From Phytophthora hibernalis (Eukaryota; Oomycota; Peronosporomycetes; Peronosporales; Peronosporaceae): DNA of 64,000 nucleotides. The position numbers were made by a program, and so were the translations under genes. Every line of letters starts with the position of its first letter. The stretch's first letter is position 1. The stretch covers positions 1-64,000 of the forward strand of contig JAAKBF010000087.1 of NCBI GenBank assembly GCA_012656075.1, given 5' to 3'. The notes under the pieces are model-generated. The model made no database searches and had not been told where the DNA came from. It was given only the letters and a program-made list of their open reading frames with translations. Shown here in pieces: positions 53,653-64,000 of the stretch.

Positions 53653-55499
53653 ATGTTGTTTGTAAAGTGCAGGCACCGCCCTTTCAAACGCATATTTTTT
53701 GATAAAAAAATGAGAATTGGGCGAATTAGAGCTAAAATTAGGGTGACCAGTTTCGTGCACGGTTTACCTTCCTATCTAAATCACACCTTGTTGTCGCATT
53801 TTCATTGTACTAAGGAGGCATTCGACATGAACGTTAACGCAGAGCCCTTTGCTCTTCTCACGGCAGTAGAGGCGGCTAAAATGTTGCTGTTGACCGCAGT
53901 TTGGATCTAACACTTTCACACGCTACGTACCGGCTTACATTTGTTCCTGCAGACTTCACGACTTTTAAAAGAGCGGTGCCAGGCTTGAACGACTGCATGT
54001 GATAGTAGGCAAAGCCACCGGATGCGTCAGACGTTCACCACATCGATGGGTCGTCCTGTATGCGCAGCACAATAGAATTTAGGCAGCCATACCGATAGCA
54101 TTGTCTTTAAAGACCCTACAACTCAAACTGACAAGAGTTGAGCATACAACGTCATCCTCACCATTCGTCCTGAACATCTTGGAACCTGCAACACCCACAA
54201 ACACGTACAGATGAGTTGCATTTGGCGGGAATCCTACCATCACACCTCCCTGTTCCAAGCATGTCAATATTTCATCTAAAATAAAATACCCCGTCAAAAT
54301 AGATAGACACAATTTCAGATGAGAGGACTCGTCCTGGGTGACAGTCTCGTTCGCATGGGGACGCTCGCAATCCGCACATGAGAAGACAGGTCTCACCACT
54401 GCAGTATCGTTCTAGCGTTGGCAACAGGTCCACGAAGCTGACGTCCATCTGTAGGTTGTTGGCGAAGGCACTTGGGAGGACGGTTGTGCTCGAGGGGGTA
54501 AGTTTCGAAGTGATTGAGATTATCCAAAAGCTAACTTGTCTGTTGCTACTCCTCGCAGGCCTCCACGCTGTGGACCGCAGGTGTACCCAGCTTGCCCAGC
54601 AGTCCCGACCCGATTCAGGAACACCTCAATATTGGCGTACACCTTGACGTCGAACGATTTGGCGCCATTCACTTCGTCTACACACTCCTACACAGTAACC
54701 TTCCAAAAATCGTCGACGTCTCGAATCTTGAAGCAATGGTGTTTTCTGAGCCTTCACAGTTGTTGACTGTAGCAAGTGAATTTGGTCGAGGTACAGCGCC
54801 CTACAGTCGCGTCGTCGAGGCAACAGCACAGCTCATTGTCAACCAGCATCGCGATAAAGTTTTCTTTAACTATCACCTGGTACATCAACGGATCAACATG
54901 TATCCAGCAGCTATTCACACAAAGGGTCTCCACTTCGCACCTGCTGGGCTTTCATTGATGGTACAAAATTGTATGTTGCACGACCTAGCGCTCGGGCTGA
55001 GCCCGCGTCCCAGTACGAAAACTTACGGCGTTCTTTATACAACGGACATCCTTGCAGACACTGTTTTTATTGGCAAAGTGTGCAGGCTCCTGATGGGATT
55101 CTTATAAGCTTGTACGGGCCTCTCGAATGAAGACGACACGATTCAACTATGCTTAATCTCAGTGGTCTGATCGACAAAATGGAGGAGGACCAAACCGGCA
55201 TTTTTGTGGGAAACTAATTTATGGAGATCCTGCAGTCGCTTTGTATGTTGTCCGTCAATTGATACGTCGCCAGCAGCAGCAGCCTTCAATCGCGAAATGA
55301 GTAGTGTTAGAGAGAGCGTCGAGTGGGATTTGGAAGAGTGAAAACCCAAAGGGAGTTCCTTAACTGGGATAAGAAGAAGCGCGCTCGGCAAACGGCAGTC
55401 GGGAATCTTTTTTCGTTGGTGTACTATTGACAAATTGCCATACCTGCATGCAGCCATTGGGGAACCAGATATCCATGTTCTTTGGCTTACCTCCGCCAA
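53653..55499. other. Region with unassigned open frames
   Basis: Open frames at 54399-54079 (-; contains FPPNATHLYVFVGVAGSKMF), 54592-55107 (+; contains HLDVERFGAIHFVYTLLHSN and AEFGRGT-like text) and 55499-55143 (-) have coding-like composition. The + frame may be a fragment of a START/M96-like gene (RVVEATAQLIVNQHRDKVFF), but I cannot confirm it. No complete gene is evident. Confidence 0.3.
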
Positions 55500-55578
55500 C
55501 TCTCGATGAATACCTAGGGATCATTGATGAGTGGTAGTACACTGATGCAAGTGCGCTACTCCTTGGTGTTGTTCCGTG

Positions 55579-56466
55579 CTAGCACGATGCTAATGAATTC
55601 ATACATTTGTTTTTCACGATCTTCTTCTGCGTTTTGACGACGTGTTTCCAGCTCCATCTCACGCTGGCGACGCTTCTCGGTCTCTTTGCATCATGTTGGC
55701 GATTTTTCTCAGCTTCTTCATTCTCAAGTGCAAGCCGCTGCACTTTATACTCGTATTTGTTGCTGTCTTCCTCGCTCGCAGACCCACGGCAAGGCGCTCC
55801 CGTTTTGTGACCTTCCCTTTTGACCGCTTTCGGGTTGTACAGATCGTTTGCCTCCTCTATCACTTCCCCCGGAGATAACAAGTCGCTGCCCATTTCACCC
55901 TCCACGGCTTCATCAAACTCGTTCATTGCTAAACGCCGCATCAGCTCCCCGAACTTTTAATCGACTTCTGTTTTGGCATCATTCACGCGATTTACTACTT
56001 CAACTTTGTCGTTCCAATCATCAGTCTGGGCGATGATATACAGGAGCAGCCTGTCACGCTCTTCAAACTGCTCCATCGTTCCCGATTTTCGCATTGATCG
56101 ACACTGGTCGCACTTAAACTCTCTCAGTAACGTGTCGAAGCGAGTCCTTAGCGCAACTCCGGGCTTGTCCACTCAGAAATCTGGATTTGCGCCACATTGA
56201 GCAGCGACGACTTCAAACACCTTCATGATTCCATTAGACGTGACCACAGGTGCTCGTTATGGCCGAAATGCATTGACGGCCCTCAAAAGCACAACATCAT
56301 CCACGGCTGCAAACTTCTTTCGAAGAGGTTTTTGCTTTGGAGGAATATCCGCGCTAGTGACTGTGCTCGTCGGGTTATAGTCGCTGCTAATTTGTACTGG
56401 GCTGGCACGAATTTCAGGCGAGCAAGCGCTCTCGGGGTCGGTCGAATGTAATACAATGTTATTCAT
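55579..56466 (-). pseudogene. Myb-like DNA-binding protein, broken
   Basis: The N-terminus has RKKFAAVDDVVLLRAVNAFRP, the start of a Myb/SANT-like fold common in oomycetes. After a frame change: KPGVALRTRFDTLLREFKCD and TMEQFEERDRLLLYIIAQTD, the rest of the domain. A stop or frame change near 55955 is followed by acidic text (EFDEAVEGEMGSDLLSPGEV) and a C-terminal charged helix (VQRLALENEEAEKNRQHDAK). Order agrees with transposon-associated or expanded Myb-like families in Phytophthora. At least two breaks. Confidence 0.55.
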
Positions 56467-56569
56467 TTTCGCAGTTTTACGTAGATGCGAGCGACGAACA
56501 GGAGCTGCGGGTGGCAGCCACGAACTGCGGGCGGCGGACTTTGTCGATCAGGAGCCGACGGACACGGAC

Positions 56570-56912
56570 GAGCAGCTATGGTTGACGGAGACGAACAGCT
56601 ATGGTTGACGGACACGAGCAGCGGGCGACGGGTCTGGACGAGCTGCGGGCGATGATCCTGGACGACCGGAAGCCGACGGGACTGGACGAGCGGAAGCCGA
56701 TGGGACGGGACGAGCGGAAGCCGACAGGGCTGGACGAGCGGAAGCCGGCGGCACACGAGCGAAAAGGAGCCGACGGACACGATCAAGCAGCTACGGGCGA
56801 CGGACCCGAGAAGCGGGCGACGGGTTTGGACGAGCTGCGGGCGATGGTCCTGGACGACCGGAAGCCGACGGGACTGGACGAGCGGAAGCCGACGGCACAC
56901 GAGCGAAGATGA
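56570..56912 (+). repeat. Minisatellite with 24-bp coding-phase units
   Basis: GC-rich repeats of the form GACTGGACGAGCGGAAGCCG + ACGG (24 bp, TGLDERKP when translated) occur several times, with a higher-order duplication of the block starting ACGGGT(C/T)TGGACGAGCTGC (56627 and 56819). The open frame 56601-56912 is a by-product or a low-complexity protein; no other coding evidence. Confidence 0.75.
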
Positions 56913-56949
56913 GCCGACGGATACGATCGAGCAGCTCCTTGTGGACTTC

Positions 56950-57786
56950 GTCTAGCCGTAGGCGACGGATACGGAAGAGCAGATGTTGGTGACGGGCTTT
57001 GGCTAGCTGGAGCTAATGGATTTTGGAGTGAGCAGAAGTGGAGCAAGACGACGGTTGTTTTCTTAACTCCGTACGGAAAATGATGTATGAGAATTAGGTT
57101 TAGAAAAGGATAGCAGTTGGCTGCAGCAGCTGAAACTGAATCTTGAGGTCTCTCCGAAAGTTCTCTAATAATGGCTGCCCCAGGGAAATAAAAACAGTTT
57201 TGACCAATCAGAGAAAAACTTCTATTCGTTGGCGGTTTTACTGAAAGCCCAAATCGGTAAATTTTGACGGGATTCATAATACCATACCGGTATTTGAAGT
57301 ACCGGTTCCTCACCCGTTTGGAAGCAGCTAAAGAGCTTTTCCATTTAAAGAATCAGTCAGATATAGTACCGTAAAGTTCGGATTCAATAAGACACTTCGC
57401 TTGCTATAGTGTCCAGCTCCACTTGTCTGCTACGAGTGGTGAAGTGTACCATCATTCTGCTCTGCAGTTCGAAGTGAGTTCGGCGCCTTCTCTGTCGTGC
57501 CCTGTGCATACCACCTACAGGGAATAACGGAAGGGAGGTGTCGTCGAGTTCATCATTAGCGTGCCGATGACTTGCTCAATGGCTGATGCTTACAACGTGG
57601 TTTTTAGCTAACTTCATTTGCCACTTTAGTGCGCGGTGCCAGTTGTTTGCACGGTGTAGACTTTAATCCAATCGTCTCTCTCAAATTAGATTTTCAGCCT
57701 TCTGATTGGATGCGCTCTTCAGCACCACTTTAGTGCTTACATTTTACATCAAAACCGATCTAATCATTCAGTATCGTTTTAGGGAG
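56950..57786. other. Stretch without a recognisable gene
   Basis: Nothing convincing. TTGCCACTTTAGTGCGCGGT at 57618-57637 is identical to 53572-53591. Confidence 0.4.
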
Positions 57787-58102
57787 TTATTCTTTTTGTG
57801 AGCCAGCGAACAAAAGACCAAGGAGGAAGTCGAAGCAGGCCCCGCGCCCCCAGGCATCAAGCTGCGACGTGAATGGTGTTGGAAGCAGGATCACGCCGTC
57901 GTGCACGCTGAAGAAGTTGTGCGAGCTGTGCACACTCGGCAGCTGTAGACGCCAGCATGAAATTTTTGAAGCAAGAATTCTTAAGAGACGACAATGCTCG
58001 CACATACGCCAGATCGTCCAGATCGTCCAGGTCGTCCAGATCGTAGCTGTTCAGGCTGAACAGCTTCAGCCTCCGAATCACAAATCGCTCACGCGTCCAA
58101 AA
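57787..58102 (-). CDS. Unidentified ORF with a 4 x 9-bp repeat
   Basis: The minus-strand frame contains FVIRRLKLFSLNSYDLDDLD, then LAYVRALSSLKNSCFKNFML and AQLAQLLQRARRRDP. Four tandem 9-bp units (58012-58047) encode the DLD repeat. A MITE has landed at its upstream end; removing it would extend the frame upstream. No family recognised. Confidence 0.3.
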
Positions 58103-58363
58103 CAGGGATGGCACAAAAAGATTTGAATATTTTTACAGCCGATAAAAATATCCAAAAAGAATTCTTTTGTTTTTATCAGCGCTAAGTACAACCGTGGCAC
58201 TTGCTCACTAATCACTCGTTGAAGAGTGCTTTCGGAGGAAGAATCGTATCCAATTTGAAGGGGTTTGATCGAAAGAATATTTTTACGTCGAAAAATAAAA
58301 ATAAAAACCATTTTTATTTATTTATATTTTGTAAATCCTTAGAATATTTTTATGCCATCCCTG
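58103..58363. mobile_element. 261-bp hAT-type MITE
   Basis: The left end CAGGGATGGCACAAAAA and the inverse of the right end, CAGGGATGGCATAAAAA, are near-identical. TCCAAAA lies directly outside both ends (58096-58102 and 58364-58370), one base short of the 8-bp duplication expected for hAT. AT-rich interior, no gene. Confidence 0.8.
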
Positions 58364-58370
58364 TCCAAAA

Positions 58371-59912
58371 GGCGAAGAAAAACAAGTGGTTGTGAAGGAC
58401 AACATGTGTGAAATCCATATCATGAAGGATGACCGTTCGCATCATCGAACTTGTCCTACCGTAGTGATGTTTTGTACACTATGCACAAACGTTTGTGCAG
58501 AATTTCGTGCAGATGCATTAATTTAAAAATAGCCCTAAAAACGAAAATTGCCCTGGTCAAAAGCCTTGATTCGGGGCAATTCATACCCGATTAGAGGTTC
58601 GCTAGTACAAGTACCGACGATTATACAGGCTACTTAAAAGGCAGCAATATCGCCACAGTGGTGTTCTCTGAAATCTATTTCAGATCAGAGCTACGAGTGG
58701 ACGTACCATTTTCCAGAGTATTATAACCTGATGATTTATGCGGAATCAAAAATATCAATTTATAGAGGATCAATAGAAAAATTGTGCCAGTACTGTACAG
58801 TTAATTTTAAGAAAAACAATACCCGCTGAAGATGATAAATTACTATATTTTGCCTGTAACGTCCACCTCAATTAGGCACGAAACGTATGCGGCCTTAAAT
58901 GTTGCGCGAATGGAGCACATTAGGGGAATGTAACGTCATGCTGGTATTGACGCTCCGGTAGGCTCAAAGCTAGCTGTCAAGTGTTATGACTGCTTGTACG
59001 CCTCAACGGAAAAAACTGCCACCCTAAAGCCTTAATGCAACGGGATTGATTGGCCGGGATGCTTGCACCTGGACCTACCCGTTTCGTTTCTCAGTGAGGT
59101 ACATTGATGTCATTTAACTTCTACAGCTAAAGACCTCCTATGTCCGTCCTGCCGGCTGCCTCTATATCAGCCGTCGGCTTTGGTTCACTCCTCCACATTT
59201 ACGCTGAGTGTTCGCCTTCCCCATATACAGGTTGAATTGCATTGACATCTCCTGTAGAACCTGGACCTACCTGAAGTGTGACTAAGATTATCATCTATGA
59301 CTCTAGCAGGTTCTGCGGCTGCTAAGCAGGCGCAGGAGATGCGCCGAGGAGGTGGTCATATAGGTCGAATCCACGCCGTATGAAATCTACCACATGCACA
59401 TGCACACTCTATAATAACTGTTAGCGGCCCTTAATAGGTTGTGATTTGTAAACTAGCCCTAGCAACTTGCCAGTGGCACTTCAATACTTTAAACTCAGAA
59501 AATCATAAATTACTGGGCTTCTTCGTGCGCGACTTTGTTGTTGATGCTTCGATTTAGGCAGGGAATATTCCTTTTATTACAAAACTGGACATAATTGGCC
59601 CAATCCTACGATCCAGTACTACTGACAGTACTATCGTAATAGACATTTGTGAAGTTTGCAGGCAATTCTGGAATGTCTCTGTCCGCACCTAGAACACTTA
59701 TGTGAAATAATACAAATCGCAGCCGCATTTGAGCGATGGACGAGATGCTTCTCCACTGTTCTAGATTGTTCTCGCAGATTTCATTCTTCTAGAAGAAAGT
59801 CATGCGAGGAGGAATAGCAATATGCAATTGGTAACATTGTGGCCACTCACTTCCGAATAATTCAAGTTCGTACAAAGTAACCTACATCACCTCGCAACCA
59901 ATCTCAACCACG
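58371..59912. other. 1.5 kb without a recognisable gene
   Basis: AT-rich, no ORF of note on either strand, no clear repeats. Confidence 0.5.
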
Positions 59913-61091
59913 ATGTATCGCCCTTCCTGCTGTCAGCATCTTCAGTCAACGCTCTTAAAGTTGCAAGAGCGCAACAACAGCCGCCAAGAGCGCGAGGAGT
60001 TCCCTTGTGCGCTGGAAGTGAGCGTGAGCTCTGCGTCGCAGCCCCCACTCTTCGACGATTTTGTAGCCGATGGAGGGCCGACGCCATCCTCCGCCTCACG
60101 AACTTTTCCCCTCGAGCAGTCAACACGCTGTGGGGGTCTGTTCGAGCCCTCGTCACTCGGCACTGGCACGTGGGCGCGGGGCGAAGTTCACGGGCAAAGA
60201 CGTGCTCATGATGATGTTCGTCGTACTGAAGAACGGCGGGACGTGGGAGATGTTATCTAATATTGTTCGCGTCAAGACGTCAACCTTTATTAAGACAGTT
60301 ACCAGCTTCATCCGTGCTGTCACACCGAGGCCGTACGACGATTGGGTGAGCGAAAAAGCCCAGGAGGAAAACATGCGTATGCTCGTCACGTCCGAGAATA
60401 CGTTCAAGTACCACCCGTGCGGGCTGTACGCCACTGGAGTGACGTTTCAACAGGCCAATCGTCCTGCTGGCAATATGGCTGAAGCCCTTCCGTTCTACAG
60501 TGCCAAGCACAAACTTTACGGGTACAAAGTAGATGTTTATGTGATCTCCCGCGGATTTGCCATCGATTGTACCGAGCATTGTCGTGGCAACACTCCCGAC
60601 ATCACCATGTTCCGGCGTAACGAAGCCTTCCACCATGCGACGCGGCGCAAGACAGAGGAGTATCGCGCTTTGAGGGATCAGGGTCTCATGATCGAGTACT
60701 CCAACGAATGGGCTATCCTTGTCGACAAGGGGTACCAGGGACTCGAGCAACATATCCGGTGCGTACATCAAACGAAGGGTACCAACCTGTCAGTGGCGGT
60801 AGTCCAGCAGAACGCTGATATCACCAGCGACCGCATCATCGTGGAGAATTGGTTTGGCCGTATGTGTTCATCGTATCTGTGTCGACAAGTACATGTGGGG
60901 GCTTGTACGATGATATCTTCCAGACGTGTGCGGCGTTGACAAACTATCACATTGGCTACTATCCACTCCGTTCGAACAACGGCGACGAATACCGCCAGCT
61001 CCAACACAGACTGGTATTCATCGGTCGAGATATGCAGAGAAAGCGACGCCGGGCCCAGCAGAGATACCGTGAGCGCAGGCGCCTTCGTTAG
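59913..61091 (+). pseudogene. DDE-superfamily transposase, frameshifted
   Basis: An N-terminal frame (MYRPSCCQHLQSTLLKLQER) leads by frame change near 60060 into KFTGKDVLMMMFVVLKNGGT, then YATGVTFQQANRPAG, FYSAKHKLYGYKVDVYV, ILVDKGYQGLEQHIR (Asp), IIVENWFGRMC (Glu) and, after another change near 60870, YDDIFQTCAALTNYHIGYYP and a basic tail RKRRRAQQRYRERRRLR. This matches Tnp4-like DDE endonucleases in oomycetes. The first catalytic Asp, normally in YATDVTFQ, is Gly here, so this copy is probably inactive. Terminal repeats were not found. Confidence 0.7.
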
Positions 61092-61680
61092 CGGATGTCA
61101 CTAGACGACCGGACATGCAGCTAAGAATCGGGGGATGACAGATATTGAACGCAGACGTAGTGTAGGTCGCGAGTATTTGAGTTCAGGGTGAGAGACAAAG
61201 ACGTTTACGAAGTGAAGGTGCAAATCGGAATATCGAGTGTCCAACCTTTATAATTGCGCGTTTTCCTGTGTTTCGGGTTTCTTAATGTCCAATTCGTCAC
61301 TTCTGAGCTGCAAATGAACGGGTTTTGAGATCTAATACACTGAGAAATTTGAAATCGTGAAGCAGTAATTATTGAGAACTACAGTAGGTTCTTAAAGACA
61401 ACCTTCCTAGTATCGGTACTGGCAGTAAAAAGGAAAAGTGCCAGTACTGACAACCTCTGGCTGGCGGACGGAGCACTGAGTTGCTTGAAATGCCAGCACA
61501 GGCAACTTAATTTTTGTGCAACTTAATAGAACGTGGTCGCCACTCAATTGGTGCTGTAATCAGTGCCCATCACCAGCTGCATGAGCTTTACGTTGAAGTG
61601 GATGGAGGAGGCGCTGCTAGACTACTGCACGGCAGTGCCTTTACTACCCATTCTTCAATCAATTCACTCTGCAGCAGCAA
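61092..61680. other. Stretch without a recognisable gene
   Basis: Short frames only; nothing recognised. Confidence 0.5.
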
Positions 61681-61689
61681 TGTCTTCCG

Positions 61690-62046
61690 CCCCGTCCATC
61701 GACTTCACTGCACCACCCATGCCTCGAGAGCGCGTGCACCCCACCCGCCTGGAAGGAATTCAACTCCACCGACGGCGACTACCCCGATGCGACCTACAAA
61801 CACTGCCCCGCGAAGCTAAAAGAAGCAAAAACCAAGGAGAAGAACCGCTTTCAGTCAGAAATTGCGCGGGCCTTTTACGCTGCTGGTCTTCCGTTTCGGG
61901 GCATAGAGATGCCTCGGATGCGAAAGACTCTCACGTTTCTGCAGCGAGCAATGGAAAGATATGTACCTACTATGGATAGGAAAGTCTTGGCTTGTTGCCT
62001 TCTGACGAAGCTCGAGAAGACCGCGTTAGTTTTAGCGTTTCTGCTG
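61690..62046 (+). pseudogene. hAT/BED transposase N-terminal fragment
   Basis: In the frame from about 61745: AWKEFNSTDGDYPDATYKHC, then PAKLKEAKTKEKNRFQSEIA and RAFYAAGLPFRGIEMPRMRK. The AFYAAGLPFRxIE phrase is typical of the start of hAT (DUF659-like) transposases after the BED finger. Later text is missing. Confidence 0.45.
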
Positions 62047-62072
62047 TAATTTACTGAGAATCTATTTTTACA

Positions 62073-62140
62073 GTCAAACCTGTATATATGAGGCATGGTT
62101 GAAAACTATGACTCATATAAAATGGCCTCAAATAAAAGAA
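62073..62140 (+). repeat. Possible solo end of a pogo/Tigger element
   Basis: CAGTCAAACCTGTATATATG resembles the terminal repeat CAGTCAAACCTC..ATA of Tigger-type elements. No matching inverse end was found in the window. Confidence 0.35.
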
Positions 62141-62708
62141 TTACGTGGTGCACTCGCGAACACGCTGCTGTTACTGAAAATACACCGAAAATTTGCCTCA
62201 TTTTCGGTGTAATAACCAGGTTTTGGTGTATATTTGATATTATAGAGTGAGCAAGGCTTGATTTTATGGGTTAGGGTTAACGGGAGGGGTGATTCCAGAT
62301 CCTACAAATCCGGTCAAACGATCGATTGAATTTGCGAGACTTAGCCCAATGCGCATTCGTTCGTTTCCTTGGTCATGCACTACAGTGGTTACCGTAATTA
62401 GTGTGTGTTCGCAAATAATGACACCTAGGGATAGGTTTTCAAAAAATAGAACGTTTGGCTGAAAATGAAGACCACAGCGTGTTTTCCACGAATTAGACGA
62501 CTGGATTAATGCAGGAACGATTATAATTGGTTGAGAATCAAGACCAGGACGCCCGTTCAAAATCTCAAAAGTATAAGTTTATCCAGGTTTTTCTATCCTT
62601 ACAAGAATTAATGTGAGTAAGATTAATTACGGTAACCACTGTAGCAGTTTAGATCTTTCTAACGAGCCCAGACATATCTCAATCGCCTTCGTTTTGGCTT
62701 AACTACAG

Positions 62709-64000
62709 ACAACGACGGTGAAACTCACCCCCCACACACACACAAAAACTCGACCCCCTGCAGGGTGATTTTGAAATCAAGTTAAAAAAGAAACGACTTA
62801 CTTTATAATTTCAGCCAATAAGGGTTCGTCTTAAATATTGCTGGTCAGCACGCAATGCTGGCGCCGAAAAGAAACTTTCCCGTCATTGTTGCTTTTACGA
62901 ACGATGGAAGCCTCTCGTCGGCAGAACCACTACACGGTTAAGCAGAGGCGGGAAGTGCTCGAGCGGGTTGCTGTGGACGGATGTAAATCAATCGCTCGGG
63001 CGCTTAATATTCCGTTGGGTACACTGAAAGGGTGGCGGAAAAAGGCAAGAAAGTTGTTCGAGTTGAAGGGGGCCCAGACGATTAAAACTACAAAGGGTCA
63101 GGGGGCGAAAAGCAAGATCACATTTGGACACGACATGGTCACCTTCATGAAAGACGTTCGCCGAGAGGAAGAGGTCATATAGTTCGCGTGTATTGCTCTT
63201 TTTTAACATAATCTAACAATTTTATAGTATTTGTGCACTGGAGGCAAAGAGTAGATGAAGATGGAACAGGGAGCTTGGCTTGAGATGTATTTGGAGGACA
63301 AGCCATCCCCTGAGCATGTATTAAGCGCGCTGTCATCGTTTTGCAGCTCGGTAAGTCTCTACATGTATTTTATTAGCAAATTAATTGTTCAGATCCTTAT
63401 ATTTATTGCTGCAGCCATGGTTTTTCTGGTCAGAAACCTCAGTATACTAAAAGACGAAGATGCACTACAAGAAGTGCATGTCAAGTTTGCTATAGAGTTT
63501 AGGGAAGAGCATGGTCACTACCCTGAATCTGCTATATACAACGTCGACGAGACCGTAATTTATTTTGACACGCCTCCTCACAAGATTTAGGCCCTCAAGG
63601 GACGTCGTGGCTCTGCGAAAGTGAAGCACATCCAGAAAACTCTGGTAGACTCACTGCAGTTAATACCATTAGAGCTGTGGTAGGTTTTTATTTATGTTTC
63701 AATGTTTTTCAAGACTAATTATATTTATTTAACAGGAAAAAAGCTGCCTATCATGTTCATTCTACGAGCGATGTCGGGCGGAACAGTGAAGTCGGACGAG
63801 CTACCGACGTATCCTTCTGGTCTACACCGTCCAAGAAAGTGGCTGGATGGACGTCACGGTGTGGAAAGCGTCACGAGCTTGCTTAAGTACGAAATTGACG
63901 CCCCTCCGTCCTCTTGTTGGATAATTTCGACTCCCATGTTTCCGAAGCAGGGACGAACAGCGTGGCGGAGGAGACATCAGCAATTATGTGCCCCGTTCCT
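62709..64000 (+). mobile_element. pogo-family element, copy B (runs off window)
   Basis: TA followed by CAGACAACGACGGTGAAA at 62709 matches the ends of copy A. The transposase starts at 62904 (MEASRRQNHYTVKQRREVLE, HTH ending LGTLKGWRKKARK). It continues with MVTFMKDVRREEE before an intron. A later exon has ESAIYNVDETVIYFDTPPHK (first Asp), then a TAG where copy A has Trp (AWAAKGR), then KLPIMFILRAMSGG. The right end lies outside the window. The premature stop makes this copy probably inactive. Confidence 0.85.

Noticed and set aside
62270..62285. Telomere-like TTAGGGTTA
   Set aside because: Only about one and a half units, in ordinary sequence; not an array.

Overview
The window looks like nuclear DNA of an oomycete close to Phytophthora. 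Short introns with GT..AG ends interrupt compact, GC-rich housekeeping genes. Two Crinkler-type (CRN) effector genes are present, and the transposons are of kinds common in oomycete genomes: Crypton tyrosine recombinases, pogo, PIF/Harbinger and hAT. I found no rRNA, tRNA or CRISPR array. Many conserved genes carry one-base frameshifts that fall in homopolymer runs (PELO, RME-8, the hAT-like gene, a pogo transposase). These are more easily explained by base-calling errors than by gene death, so I treat the housekeeping genes as real despite the breaks.

Layout: 1-1250 has a sugar-transporter relic. 1480-3934 (-) is a long hAT/BED-finger gene that may be domesticated. 4043-7316 is a housekeeping block: a mitochondrial 3-hydroxyisobutyrate dehydrogenase-like enzyme, Pelota and TRAPPC2L. 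A fragment of an E(z)-type SET domain follows. 8.9-25 kb is a transposon graveyard. It holds a pogo-like relic, a 3.4-kb structure with 1.27-kb inverted arms each carrying a chromodomain-like ORF, two decayed Cryptons, a PIF/Harbinger element with its Myb-like partner gene, and a 33-bp tandem array split by two TA-flanked pogo-type elements. 25.5-29.1 kb carries an acidic WNLDP-repeat protein divergent from an LC8 dynein light chain. 29.5-32.9 kb has two broken CRN genes. 33.2-52.4 kb is a gene-dense block: Notchless, a Siva-like zinc-binding protein, a serine carboxypeptidase, a disordered protein, a 10-kb RME-8/DNAJC13 gene, a 1.4-kb non-autonomous hAT element, and a bc1-complex core-2 protein. 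53-64 kb is again accessory: START/M96-like scraps, a Myb-like gene, a minisatellite, a hAT MITE, a DDE-type transposase, a hAT fragment, and a second copy of the pogo family at the right edge.

The genes do not form one pathway. The housekeeping genes serve general functions (ribosome rescue and assembly, ER-Golgi and endosomal traffic, respiration, valine breakdown). The CRN genes are candidate host-directed effectors. The structures most worth a second look are the long inverted-repeat element, the repeat array with two TA insertions, the WNLDP protein beside LC8, the RME-8 J domain without HPD, and the hAT-like gene with altered catalytic positions.
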